A stretch of 64,000 bases of DNA, taken from assembly GCA_944324165.1 (NCBI GenBank), contig CALUVG010000002.1, positions 1-64,000 of the forward strand. Reading direction: 5' to 3'. Shown one piece after another: positions 16,741-25,099 of this stretch. The DNA comes from Candidatus Gastranaerophilales bacterium. Its GTDB lineage: Bacteria > Cyanobacteriota > Vampirovibrionia > Gastranaerophilales > Gastranaerophilaceae. The translations under genes were made by a program, and so were the position numbers. The first letter of the stretch is position 1. Each line of letters begins with the position of its first letter. The notes under the pieces are model-generated. The model was given only the letters and a program-made list of their open reading frames with translations, did no database searches and was not told where the DNA came from.

Positions 16741-17057
16741 TTTTTCTAACCTTCTTTGTATATCTTTGTAGGATTTCCCCATTTTTTAGTTGGGGCTTAT
16801 ATCTCCAAATTAAACTTTTTGCACCTCAAAAGGTGTCCTTTTAAAAATCTGTATATTCGGAGTATAAACGTTGTCGTTATGCGGTTTCAAAGGTGTTTTG
16901 ACAGCGATTTTTACATGCAGAAGTTCAATAAAAAGTTCAATGCAAATATTGCCTTGAAATCGTTGGGGGATAAAGTTTAGACTGCAATATATATGAATTA
17001 AAAAAGGACACCAGTCCTTTTCTTTCGTTTCATCCTGTTAATAAATAGAGGAGTATT
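16741..17057. promoter_or_regulatory. Divergent late promoter region
   Basis: A 317-bp spacer between the two oppositely transcribed structural operons, so both late promoters are expected here. It contains a tandem AAGTTCAAT repeat (about 16921-16940) and a strong hairpin (17002-17021). The GGGG/CCCC stem near 16778-16796 is near the start of the minus-strand mRNA. A Mor-type activator encoded at 37129-37440 would be the natural candidate to act here, but I cannot identify its site. Confidence 0.5.
17002..17021 (+). terminator. Hairpin with U-run upstream of the plus-strand late operon
   Basis: AAAAGGAC-ACCA-GTCCTTTT is followed by TCTTT. It lies 36 bp before the first plus-strand late gene, so it either stops leftover rightward transcription or attenuates the operon. 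Confidence 0.5.
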
Positions 17058-17303
17058 ATGGATTTTATTACTCAAATTTCCCCGTTAATAGAAAACATTG
17101 GTTTTCCTGCACTGGTGTTTGCCATCTGGTATATTTATCACCAATCGCAGGTAAAAGCATTTGAAACAATTATTCAGGACAACTTTGAAATCTTAAAAGA
17201 CCTGTTGGAAACGAATCAATACCACGCAGCACTTCTTTCAAGAATTGAAAGTAAAATCGACAACAACCTCTGGTGTCCGATTTTAAAGAAGGAGGTTCAT
17301 TAG
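17058..17303 (+). CDS. Small single-TM protein, holin-like
   Basis: An 81-aa protein with one N-terminal membrane segment (about 13-28: NIGFPALVFAIWYIYH) followed by a soluble helical tail, similar in layout to YvrJ-like and small phage holin/antiholin proteins. It is the first gene of the rightward operon, with GAGGAG before the ATG. The lysis role is inferred from topology and from the amidase in the same operon, which is far downstream. Confidence 0.5.
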   Translation: MDFITQISPLIENIGFPALVFAIWYIYHQSQVKAFETIIQDNFEILKDLLETNQYHAALLSRIESKIDNNLWCPILKKEVH

Positions 17304-17549
17304 ATGAATCCTGAAATATTGCAATTAAAAGGAATGCTTGCCGAAAGCAAAAAAAACTTCCGTACTTTAGATACGGAAGCTTCAGGACTTGTTATATTAA
17401 TTCGTGCTCTTTTAAATCCATACGAAGATATTAAAAATCTTGATATGGATAAAGTATTTGTTTCTGTAAAAAGACTCAAAGAAATAACGGAAGAAATGCA
17501 AACTCTCAACGAAAAAATAAAAAAATTGGAGTCTGAATTTGAACAGTAA
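17304..17549 (+). CDS. Small coiled-coil protein upstream of terminase
   Basis: An 81-aa, largely helical protein (LKGMLAESKKNF at the start, LKEITEEMQTLNEKIKKLESEF at the end) with heptad-like spacing. It starts directly after the holin-like stop with GAAGGAGG, and its end overlaps the small terminase start. Mu-like phages have a short helical protein of this type (gp25/gp26 region) in the same place. Function unproven. Confidence 0.6.
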   Translation: MNPEILQLKGMLAESKKNFRTLDTEASGLVILIRALLNPYEDIKNLDMDKVFVSVKRLKEITEEMQTLNEKIKKLESEFEQ

Positions 17550-17973
17550 AAAACAAAGTTTATTATCCGAAGCAGAACGGCTTTTTATATATGAGTATTT
17601 ACCTGCCGCTGTTATAGCACGTCAACTTAATCTAAACCGGAAAACGGTGAATACCTGGAGAGCCCAGTATGAATGGGATAAAAAGCGTGCGGCATTTTTA
17701 AAATCCAAAATGTCATTTCATGAAGAATTATACGAATTTGCCAGAAAAATTATGCATGAAATTTCAGAAGAAATGGATGCCGGAGAAAAAGTAGATCCGG
17801 CAAGAATGAATGCTTTGTGCAGATTTATCCCGTTATTCACAACCTCCAAAAAGTATGAGGACACTATAAAGAAAAAAGAAAAAGAAACCCCCAAAGGCTT
17901 AACCCCTGAACTTATTTCTCAAATTGAAGAAGAAATTCTCGGAATAAAACAACCAGATGCTGACCAAGAATAA
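17539..17973 (+). CDS. Terminase small subunit-like HTH protein
   Basis: A 144-aa protein starting at TTG 17539, which overlaps the previous stop by 11 bp and has GGAG upstream. Residues about 9-40 are a helix-turn-helix (EAERLFIYEYLPAAVIARQL, then NRKTVNTWRAQYEW) of the kind found in terminase small subunits and transposase DNA-binding domains. The C-terminus is helical and charged. Its position immediately before the large terminase supports a role in recognising phage DNA for packaging (Mu gp27 equivalent). Confidence 0.75.
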   Translation: MNSKKQSLLSEAERLFIYEYLPAAVIARQLNLNRKTVNTWRAQYEWDKKRAAFLKSKMSFHEELYEFARKIMHEISEEMDAGEKVDPARMNALCRFIPLFTTSKKYEDTIKKKEKETPKGLTPELISQIEEEILGIKQPDADQE

Positions 17974-19309
17974 AACCCCGTTTTTTCTGCCATATCAATT
18001 AAGATGGTTGAACGATAATTCAAAAGTAAAAATATGGGAGAAATCCCGAAGAATTGGTGCAACCTACGTTCAAAGCTATGAGGACGTAAGAGATTGTGTC
18101 AAACGCACTGTTCCTGCGGTATGGTTTTCATCAGCGGATGAATCCGCCGCTCGTGAGTACATTGATTATTGCAAAATATGGGCGAATTTATTTAATGTTG
18201 CCGCAAAAGATTTAGGCGAACAGGTCTTGGACAAAGAAAAAGATGTCAAAGCCTACGTTATAGCTTTTTCAAACGGCACAAAAATTCACGCATTATCTTC
18301 AAATCCTAAAGGTTTCAGGAGTAAAGGCGGAAAAGTTGTACTTGATGAATTCGCATTCCACAACAACCCTGCTGAACTCTGGAAAGCAGCACGACCTTGT
18401 ATCACTTGGGGATATCCTTTAAGGATTCTTTCAACCCACAACGGTCAAAGCTGTCTTTATTACAGATTCTTGGATCAGGTTGAAAAAGGCAAACTAAACT
18501 GGTCTCATCACAAAACCCCGATTCAACTTGCAGTAGATGAAGGCTTAATTGATAAAATCTACGGTAGACAAACATCTCAAGAGGAACGTGAAGAATGGCT
18601 GAATGAAGAACGAAAAAACTGCTTTGACGATTACACGTGGTTACAAGAATACTGCTGTGTTGCGATTGATGAAGCGTGTGCCTTTCTTCCCTACGATTTG
18701 ATTTCAACTTGCGAGATGCCGGATGTTTTAAAATCGCTTGATGAGATAAAACATGACCTGTATGTCGGAATTGATATCGGCAGAAGAAAAGATTTAACCG
18801 TTATTTGGTGTTTGGAACGATTTGAAAATTCAAAATACACAAGAAAAGTTAAAGTCTTAGAAAAAACACCGTTCCATATCCAATACGAAATTATTTCAGA
18901 AATTCTAAAACACCCGAAACTCCGCAGATGCTGTATTGACTCAACCGGTATCGGAATGCAGTTAGCAGAAACGGCTCAAAGAGATTTCGGGAAATACAGA
19001 GTCGAGGCTGTAATGTTCACGAATAAATCCAAAGAGGAGATGGCATTTAATTTAAGAACCAATTTTGAAGATAAGTCGGTGTTTATTCCCACAGACCACG
19101 ATATTCGTGAGGATTTACACTCAATCAGAAGAGTTGCTACAAAAGCAGGAAATATCCGCTTTGATGCAGATACCGCAGAAGTCAATGGGCACGCTGACAG
19201 GTTCTGGGCATTGGCACTGGCTCTAATCGCCTGCTATGTACCGTATTCACCTGTAGAAATCGAAACAAGGAGAAGATATGAAACATTAAAGATGACTCAA
19301 AATTTTTAG
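17957..19309 (+). CDS. Terminase large subunit (Mu gp28-like)
   Basis: A 450-aa packaging motor. The ATPase part has a Walker A-like EKSRRIGATY (28-37) and Walker B VVLDEFAF (D130, E131), with a coupling-type STHNG near 159-163. The C-terminal RNase H-like nuclease has GIDIGRRKDLT (D273) and CCIDSTGIG (D about 327). It overlaps the small subunit by 17 bp. As in Mu, packaging should be headful from an integrated copy. Confidence 0.92.
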   Translation: MLTKNKTPFFLPYQLRWLNDNSKVKIWEKSRRIGATYVQSYEDVRDCVKRTVPAVWFSSADESAAREYIDYCKIWANLFNVAAKDLGEQVLDKEKDVKAYVIAFSNGTKIHALSSNPKGFRSKGGKVVLDEFAFHNNPAELWKAARPCITWGYPLRILSTHNGQSCLYYRFLDQVEKGKLNWSHHKTPIQLAVDEGLIDKIYGRQTSQEEREEWLNEERKNCFDDYTWLQEYCCVAIDEACAFLPYDLISTCEMPDVLKSLDEIKHDLYVGIDIGRRKDLTVIWCLERFENSKYTRKVKVLEKTPFHIQYEIISEILKHPKLRRCCIDSTGIGMQLAETAQRDFGKYRVEAVMFTNKSKEEMAFNLRTNFEDKSVFIPTDHDIREDLHSIRRVATKAGNIRFDADTAEVNGHADRFWALALALIACYVPYSPVEIETRRRYETLKMTQNF

Positions 19310-19438
19310 AATCGATTTTAAGCCGTTTAAATTTACTCAGACGATAATTTATACCACCCCGAACCCAAAAATTTAATACAGACGTTTTTGAACACTTTTT
19401 GAACGGGGTTAGGAATAAATGAATCTTTAATAATTTTA

Positions 19439-19660
19439 CTACTCAAATAATCTCATTCTACGAGGTGGATTTGCATATGTAGTTTGAGATAATGCTTCGG
19501 CAACCAAACATACTGCATTTAAACCATGTTTTTTAGAACCATAGTTTGCAATTGTATGAATTGAAAATGGGTGCTGCAATAAACTCATTCCAGTCTCATC
19601 ACATATAATTTCTTTTAATGTCAATTTTTTAATTGTACTCATATTAAACATTTTATACAT
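19439..19660 (-). CDS. Antisense small ORF between terminase and tail chaperone genes
   Basis: A 73-aa frame on the strand opposite to the late operon, filling a 390-bp gap. The product (TIKKLTLKEIICDETGMSLL, then a C-terminal NPPRRMRLFE) has no family I recognise. Just upstream on the minus strand are TTGACA (about 19670) and TATAAA/TAAAAT, so it could be an independently expressed moron gene. A gap of this size with only this frame in it favours coding, but the evidence is thin. Confidence 0.4.
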   Translation of the reverse strand: MYKMFNMSTIKKLTLKEIICDETGMSLLQHPFSIHTIANYGSKKHGLNAVCLVAEALSQTTYANPPRRMRLFE

Positions 19661-19698
19661 AATCTTTTTTCTGTCAACTTTATAGAAAGGAAAACACT

Positions 19699-20028
19699 AT
19701 GCCAAAAGAATTAACATTGCCATCCGGAAAAATTGCAATCATTGAAAAGGGCAAAGGCAAAGACCTTTTGCAAGCTCAAATCAAGGCAAAGACTTCTGAT
19801 GAAATTCCCTACGCCCTTATCGCCGAACTTGTTGAAATTGACGGACAAAAACTCGTCTATGAAGACATCCTTGAAATGGACTTAGAAGACGTGTTATCTC
19901 TTCAAGGTGAAATTTCGGGGAAGTTATCAGTTGGGAAAGCAAAAGAACTTCCGGAGAAAACGGAAGAAAAAACGGAGATAGTAACAGCTCTGACATCTGC
20001 TCTTACCTCCCCGACAGCCAAAGCATAA
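19699..20028 (+). CDS. Tail assembly chaperone (gp41/E-like)
   Basis: A 109-aa protein with KELTLPSGKIAIIEKGKGKDL at the N-terminus and an acidic DILEMDLEDVLSLQGE helix, the pattern of Mu gp41 / P2 E tail assembly chaperones; it binds the tape measure during tail-length determination. GAAAGG precedes the ATG. A -1 overlapping frame continues past its stop, as in most myophage and siphophage tail chaperones. Confidence 0.8.
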   Translation: MPKELTLPSGKIAIIEKGKGKDLLQAQIKAKTSDEIPYALIAELVEIDGQKLVYEDILEMDLEDVLSLQGEISGKLSVGKAKELPEKTEEKTEIVTALTSALTSPTAKA

Positions 20029-20171
20029 TCCATTTATGCAAAACTACCGGGTGGCAGTATTCGGAAATATCTGAAATGCCAATCCCAACACTTGCCTACT
20101 GGTGCAATCAGTCAATAAAATACACGAATAAACGTAACGAGGACTTTGAAGAACAATGCTCGATACAATGA
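19968..20171 (+). CDS. -1 frameshift extension of the tail chaperone (E'-like)
   Basis: In the -1 frame relative to the chaperone there is an open stretch without its own start codon, ending at TGA 20171 and overlapping the tape-measure start. It encodes GWQYSEISEMPIPTLAYW and KYTNKRNEDFEEQ, which looks like the second half of a P2 E+E'/lambda GT product. The A6 run at 19967-19972 is the likely slip site; the AAAAAAC heptamer there is not in the canonical phase for a tandem slip, so the exact site is uncertain. The fusion would be about 155 aa. Confidence 0.65.
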   Translation, partial: KNGDSNSSDICSYLPDSQSIIHLCKTTGWQYSEISEMPIPTLAYWCNQSIKYTNKRNEDFEEQCSIQ

Positions 20172-22603
20172 TGAAAGTATCATTAACTTTAGTCGCTTTC
20201 GACAAAATGTCGAGGGTTATTCGTGATGCTGTAAACAAATCCAATGATGAGTTTGATAAACTTCAGCGAGAAATCAAAAACACCTCAGATATGTTAGACA
20301 AACTCGGGCAGAATATGACAAAAGTCGGAGGTGCATTGACTCTTGCAGGGGGCGGACTTGCATATAAACTGGGAATCACAGAGGCTATTCCTGAAGCATT
20401 CCAAATGGAACACCGTTTAAGAGAACTTGGCAATGTAGGACAGTTATCCGCAAAACAACTTGAGGATATGGATAAACGTCTTGCATCTATTTCAAGATAT
20501 ACAAACCAGATGCGGCCTGAAATCGCAGAAGGTTTGAATGTCCTTGTAGCTTCAGGTATTGATCCCACAAAAGCCCTTGATTATATGAATGTTATCGGCA
20601 GAACCGCAACTGGTGAACAGGCAGCCATTGCAGATATTTCAAGAACTGCTTTTGCCGTAAGCGATAACTTAAAAGTTCCTATTGATGATTTGGGAAAATC
20701 AATGGATATTCTTGCAATGTCCGGTAAAGAGGGACGTTTTGAATTAAAGGATATGGCTGCGGCATTTCCGAGTTTAACAGCAGGTGCCGCTATGCTTGGA
20801 ATGAAAGGGACGCCTGCCGTTGCATCTTTAGGTGCTGCCCTACAAGTTGCAATGAAAGGTGCCGGCGAGGCATCGGAAGCAGCAAATAACTTAGAAAACT
20901 TTATTCAAAAAGTTACTTCTCCACTTGCAGTAAAAAACTTTGAGGAAGTTTTCGGCGTTAATCTCAAGCAGGTTCTTTTAGATGCGGCCGCTCAAGGTCG
21001 TGATCCAATCTTAGAAGTAATCGAGATGATGACGGAACTATCCGGCGGAGATGTGTTTAAGGTTTCCGAAGTCTTTCAGGATAAACAGGTTTTAAACTTT
21101 ATAAAACCGATGATGCAGAATCTTGATGAATATAAAAGGATAAAAGCATCTGCATTAAGTGCCGAGGGCGTTGTTGATTCCGACTTTGAACACATGATGG
21201 AAACAACAAACGAACAATTTAAGCTCTTAAAAATTAATATGAAAGAGCTTGTATTCCCTCATTTGCATAAGCCGATAGAGTTAATAAACAATCTTCTGAC
21301 AAAAATAAATAATAATCCTTTGCTACAAAAAGGTTTATTCGGGGCTATTATAGGAACAATCGGCTTAGGAATTTTGCTTACAACGCTTGGCACTGCAACA
21401 ATAATTATCGGCAAATTTGTTGGAATGTACGGCAAATTCTTGGGTTACGCTCGTGATTTAAGTCCTGTTCTTGCAAGAAATGCAGTTTTATTATTGCAAA
21501 ATGCAGGGTTAACAAGCACTTCTCACTCACTTGATACAGCATTTAACATCTTTAAATCAGGAAATAAACTTGGTTTAAATCTTCCTAAACACACATTGTT
21601 AGGTTTTAGTGCTGATATAAGGCGAATTGATAATGAGATGAGAAAAGGATTAATAAGGACTTTCACCGAACTGCCTGCAAATATTTCAAAGTCCGCTCTA
21701 TCACTAAAAGACTGGACTGTAACATCAATAAAAGCAATGCCGGCTAATTTTATAAATGGTTTAAAGGCGTTCAAAACAGGTTTTTTAAGTATTCCAAACC
21801 TGATTAAAAATGCAATGATTGCATTCAGAGCATTTTCTGTTACTTTGCTTACATCTCCTATCGGTTGGATTGCTCTTGCAATCGGAGTTGTTGCTCTTGT
21901 TATTTACAAATACTGGAAACCAATTTCAGGATTCTTTAAAGGTATGTGGCAGGGATTAAAAGAAGGTCTACAGCCATTAATGCCGTTATTCCAGAGAATG
22001 GGAAAAGCACTTTCGCCTATTCTTGCACCTATCAAAGCCATAGTTGATTGGTTCAAAAAACTAATAAAACCTGTTGAAGATACAGGCGGTGCTGCTGAAA
22101 AAATGGGCGTTCGATTTGGTAAAGCCATTGCTAATATAATCGTAAAATTGGTTGAACTTGTCACAAAAGCCTTTGAATTCGGAAGTAAAATCACGAGTAT
22201 GCTTGCCGCAGGGATTATGTCCGGCATTGCTAAAGTAAAAGGCTGTATTTCTCAGGTCGCTCAGGTTATAAGAGACCATCTGCCTCATTCCCCTGCAAAG
22301 ACTGGGCCGCTTAAAGATTTGCACAAGGTCAAAATTGTGGAAACTATTGCATCAACATTAAAACCGTTGCCGCTTCAAAATGCGATGACTAAAACCTTGG
22401 GTGTATTTTCAGGGGGCTTAAAAGCCAACGTGAGAGGTCGCTCATCTGCACCGGCATCCATTGTTGTAACCTATAACCCGACAATCACAATTTCAGGTTC
22501 AGAATCAAAAGAAGAATTTTTGAAGATGCTTAAAAAACATAAAGATGAAGTTGTGAACATTATTAAAAGAGAGTTTGAACGTAAGGAACGTGTTGCTTAT
22601 TAA
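20156..22603 (+). CDS. Tail tape measure protein
   Basis: An 815-aa protein. The N-terminal part is helical (DEFDKLQREIKNTSDMLDKL) with a TMP core block around 75-260 (RTATGEQAAIADISRTAF, MAAAFPSLTAGAAMLGMKG) typical of the phage TP901/P2 tail tape-measure family. Hydrophobic segments lie at about 393-425 and 575-585 (WIALAIGVVALVIY). The C-terminus includes the DHLPHSPAKTGPLKDLHK motif common in tape-measure proteins. Its length sets tail length. A second in-frame ATG at 20168 is a possible alternative start. Confidence 0.92.
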   Translation: MLDTMMKVSLTLVAFDKMSRVIRDAVNKSNDEFDKLQREIKNTSDMLDKLGQNMTKVGGALTLAGGGLAYKLGITEAIPEAFQMEHRLRELGNVGQLSAKQLEDMDKRLASISRYTNQMRPEIAEGLNVLVASGIDPTKALDYMNVIGRTATGEQAAIADISRTAFAVSDNLKVPIDDLGKSMDILAMSGKEGRFELKDMAAAFPSLTAGAAMLGMKGTPAVASLGAALQVAMKGAGEASEAANNLENFIQKVTSPLAVKNFEEVFGVNLKQVLLDAAAQGRDPILEVIEMMTELSGGDVFKVSEVFQDKQVLNFIKPMMQNLDEYKRIKASALSAEGVVDSDFEHMMETTNEQFKLLKINMKELVFPHLHKPIELINNLLTKINNNPLLQKGLFGAIIGTIGLGILLTTLGTATIIIGKFVGMYGKFLGYARDLSPVLARNAVLLLQNAGLTSTSHSLDTAFNIFKSGNKLGLNLPKHTLLGFSADIRRIDNEMRKGLIRTFTELPANISKSALSLKDWTVTSIKAMPANFINGLKAFKTGFLSIPNLIKNAMIAFRAFSVTLLTSPIGWIALAIGVVALVIYKYWKPISGFFKGMWQGLKEGLQPLMPLFQRMGKALSPILAPIKAIVDWFKKLIKPVEDTGGAAEKMGVRFGKAIANIIVKLVELVTKAFEFGSKITSMLAAGIMSGIAKVKGCISQVAQVIRDHLPHSPAKTGPLKDLHKVKIVETIASTLKPLPLQNAMTKTLGVFSGGLKANVRGRSSAPASIVVTYNPTITISGSESKEEFLKMLKKHKDEVVNIIKREFERKERVAY

Positions 22604-22616
22604 GGAGTTTTGAAAT

Positions 22617-23036
22617 ATGTTCGCTCAATTAGGAGACATAAAATTTGAACTAATAACTTATTTCAACGGTTTAAATGAAACCGTATCCTACAATTACGCT
22701 CAGCACGACCGTATTGAAAACAAACCCATTCTGCAATTCTTAGGCAAAAATTTGCAGGAAGAAGATATAAAGTTAAACTTCCACCGTAACTTCTGCGTGC
22801 CGGAAGATGAGATAAAAAACTTAAAAGATGTCGCAGATGCGGCAACCCCTTTGAAATTTATCAAAGGAAACGGTGAATATGTCGGTGTTTTCGTTATTGA
22901 TGAAATCGGACAAACCACAGAACAAGCCTCACCGGAGGGAGATTTGATGTCGGTTCAGGTCGATGTCCGACTAAGAGAATACACCGGAAAAATTCCTGAA
23001 GATAAACAGGAACAGAAAGGATTTAAAAAGAAATGA
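22617..23036 (+). CDS. P2 gpU-like tail protein
   Basis: A 139-aa protein with FAQLGDIKFELITYFNGLNE at the N-terminus and a LREYTGK near the end, the layout of the P2 GpU family (tail terminator/tube-associated). It has AAGGAG upstream and its TGA overlaps the next ATG (ATGA). U-X-D follow in the P2 order, showing that the tail distal module is P2-like rather than Mu-like. Confidence 0.82.
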   Translation: MFAQLGDIKFELITYFNGLNETVSYNYAQHDRIENKPILQFLGKNLQEEDIKLNFHRNFCVPEDEIKNLKDVADAATPLKFIKGNGEYVGVFVIDEIGQTTEQASPEGDLMSVQVDVRLREYTGKIPEDKQEQKGFKKK

Positions 23037-23251
23037 CGGAGGAGTTCTATTCCTATATCACTCGTGACGGAGACCGTTGGGATATGATTTCTCAGAAATA
23101 CTACAGCAACCCAAATTTGTATGAGGAGATTATTAAAGCAAACCCCGAAGTTCCGATTGAACCTGTCTTGGATGCCGGAATAAAACTCAAAATTCCAGTT
23201 CTTGAAGAGTCCGAAACTATACAGTTTGAACTACCCCCTTGGAAAAAATAA
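23033..23251 (+). CDS. P2 gpX-like LysM tail protein
   Basis: A 72-aa LysM-type protein: YSYITRDGDRWDMISQKYY, then NPEVPIEPVLDAGIKLKIP, the standard gpX pattern. It is thought to sit at the tail tip/baseplate interface. It overlaps the U gene by 4 bp and its stop overlaps the D start as TAATG. Confidence 0.88.
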   Translation: MTEEFYSYITRDGDRWDMISQKYYSNPNLYEEIIKANPEVPIEPVLDAGIKLKIPVLEESETIQFELPPWKK

Positions 23252-24219
23252 TGCTTGTACCAATATTTGAACTATTCTACGAACAAAAAAATATAACTAA
23301 AGACGTTTCCCCCTATGTTACTTCTATCGAATACACCGATGTTGAACATGGAGAGTCTGACGAACTTCAGATAACATTTGAGGATTCTGAAAAACTCTGG
23401 CAGGGTGCGTGGATACCTACTAAAGGCGATGCTTTGCGTGCATATATCGGTTACGAGGCGGAAAAACTTTTGAATTGCGGAGTTTTTGAAATTGATGAAC
23501 TGGAATACGATACTCCGCCTGATGTTATAACTGTAAAAGGTCTGGCTACAGGAATTAAAAAGCCTTTAAGACAAAAGAATTCTCAAGGTTATGAAAATAA
23601 AACCCTCAAACAAATAGCAAAAGAGATTGCCGATAAGCACGGATACACTTTAGTCGGAGAAGTTGCAGATATTCGTGTCGATAGAATTACTCAAAATAAA
23701 GAACGAGATTTAACATTCCTCACTAAACTTGCGGAGGAATATGGCTATATCTTTAAAATCGCTGAAAATAACCTCGTTTTCTATGATGTCAAAAAACTCA
23801 AAGGAGCAAATTCTACTCAGATATTTTATAAATCCGATTTGCTGCATATAAATCTCAGGGAAAAAACTTCTCAGAAATATAAAGCTGTTCAGGTTTCATA
23901 CTTCAATCCTAAAAAGAAAAAAGTTGTTAAAGCTACTGCCCGAAATGAAAATGTTAAAAAAGGTGATACTTTAAAGATTACCGCCCGGTGTTCTGACAGA
24001 AAGCAGGCTATTGCAAAAGCTCAGGCAGCACTTTCAACTGCTGACACTAAAATTGAGGGCTCTCTTGAATTTACAGGAAATCCGTATTTGATTGCAGGAT
24101 CAAATATTGAACTAAAAGGAGTCGGACATTTTTCAGGTAAATACCACATTAAGCAAGCCCGGCATGTAATCGATAGGGCAAGCGGTTACAAGACTTATTG
24201 CGAGGTGGAATCGTGTTAA
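23251..24219 (+). CDS. Baseplate hub protein (late control gene D-like)
   Basis: About 322 aa from the ATG at 23251, chosen because it overlaps the X stop; an upstream in-frame start adds only four residues. It matches the P2 GpD/T4 gp27-like hub family: FELFYEQKNITKDVSPYV, YTDVEHGESDELQITFED, LPSGYEYKT-like RASGYKTYCEVE at the end. It forms the trimeric hub connecting tube and spike. Confidence 0.88.
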   Translation: MLVPIFELFYEQKNITKDVSPYVTSIEYTDVEHGESDELQITFEDSEKLWQGAWIPTKGDALRAYIGYEAEKLLNCGVFEIDELEYDTPPDVITVKGLATGIKKPLRQKNSQGYENKTLKQIAKEIADKHGYTLVGEVADIRVDRITQNKERDLTFLTKLAEEYGYIFKIAENNLVFYDVKKLKGANSTQIFYKSDLLHINLREKTSQKYKAVQVSYFNPKKKKVVKATARNENVKKGDTLKITARCSDRKQAIAKAQAALSTADTKIEGSLEFTGNPYLIAGSNIELKGVGHFSGKYHIKQARHVIDRASGYKTYCEVESC

Positions 24220-24722
24220 GGTTTGGAATTGTATCGCAAATTGATCCCATAAACGTTCAGGCTCGTGTAAATTTTGAAGATGATGAGTCAACATCTTTTT
24301 GGCTTCCTATTATTCAAACAAAAACATTGAAAGACAAGTTTTACGCAATACCGGATATCGGAGAACAAGTTGCCTGTCTTATGGATGAAAATTCTGAAGA
24401 CGGAGTAATTCTCGGAGCAATTTATTCAACTGAAGATGTTTCAACCACGCAAAGCGAAAAACAATTATCTGTAAACCTTGAAGACGGCTCATATATAAAT
24501 GCTGATAAAGAAAATAAGACCCTCACCGTTGCTTTTTCAAAAATGAAATTAATCGGAAACATAGAACACGAGGGAACTTTCACTAACACCGCAGGAATAA
24601 AATCCAATGCTGATATTACGGACAAAACCTCATCAATGCAAGCAATGAGAGATGTTTACAATTCACACACGCACACAGGAAACCAAGGAAAAGCAACTTC
24701 TGCACCGAATAAAACAATGTAA
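24213..24722 (+). CDS. Baseplate assembly/spike protein gpV-like
   Basis: About 169 aa from the GTG at 24213, which has GAGGTGG upstream and overlaps D by 7 bp. The N-terminal OB-fold (RFGIVSQIDPINVQARV, FWLPIIQTKT, IPDIGEQVACLMDENSEDGV) and the C-terminal HTHTGNQG histidine motif fit the P2 gpV spike, in which such histidines bind iron at the needle tip. Confidence 0.9.
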   Translation: MLRFGIVSQIDPINVQARVNFEDDESTSFWLPIIQTKTLKDKFYAIPDIGEQVACLMDENSEDGVILGAIYSTEDVSTTQSEKQLSVNLEDGSYINADKENKTLTVAFSKMKLIGNIEHEGTFTNTAGIKSNADITDKTSSMQAMRDVYNSHTHTGNQGKATSAPNKTM

Positions 24723-24727
24723 CCCCA

Positions 24728-25099
24728 ATGACAAATTTAAATGAAATCACCTACGTTGACTGGCAATTAAAGCTCAACGCAATCGGCGGTGTCGCCGAGG
24801 GTGCTGATGATATTAACCAGTGCATCGCAATTATACTTTTAACAAAAAAAGGCTCTGTACCTCATCGTCCGACATTCGGTTCGGACATATATAAATACAT
24901 TGATTACCCCATAAACGAAGCAACTCCCAATATTGTACGTGAGGCAACAGATGCAATCACTATGTGGGAGACCCGCATAAAAATAAATTCTATCGAGGTC
25001 GAGATAGAAGAATCCACTTTAACCGTAAAAGTGGAATGGACATTAAAAGATTCAAAAGCAAACGGAGTTGCGGAGGTTAGTTATGACACAACTGCCTGA
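24728..25099 (+). CDS. Baseplate wedge protein gpW/gp25-like
   Basis: A 123-aa protein of the gp25/W lysozyme-like baseplate family: DDINQCIAIILLTKKGSVPHR, FGSDIYKYIDYPINEATP, IVREATDAITMWETRI. It overlaps the next gene by 17 bp. It forms part of the inner baseplate ring. Confidence 0.9.
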   Translation: MTNLNEITYVDWQLKLNAIGGVAEGADDINQCIAIILLTKKGSVPHRPTFGSDIYKYIDYPINEATPNIVREATDAITMWETRIKINSIEVEIEESTLTVKVEWTLKDSKANGVAEVSYDTTA

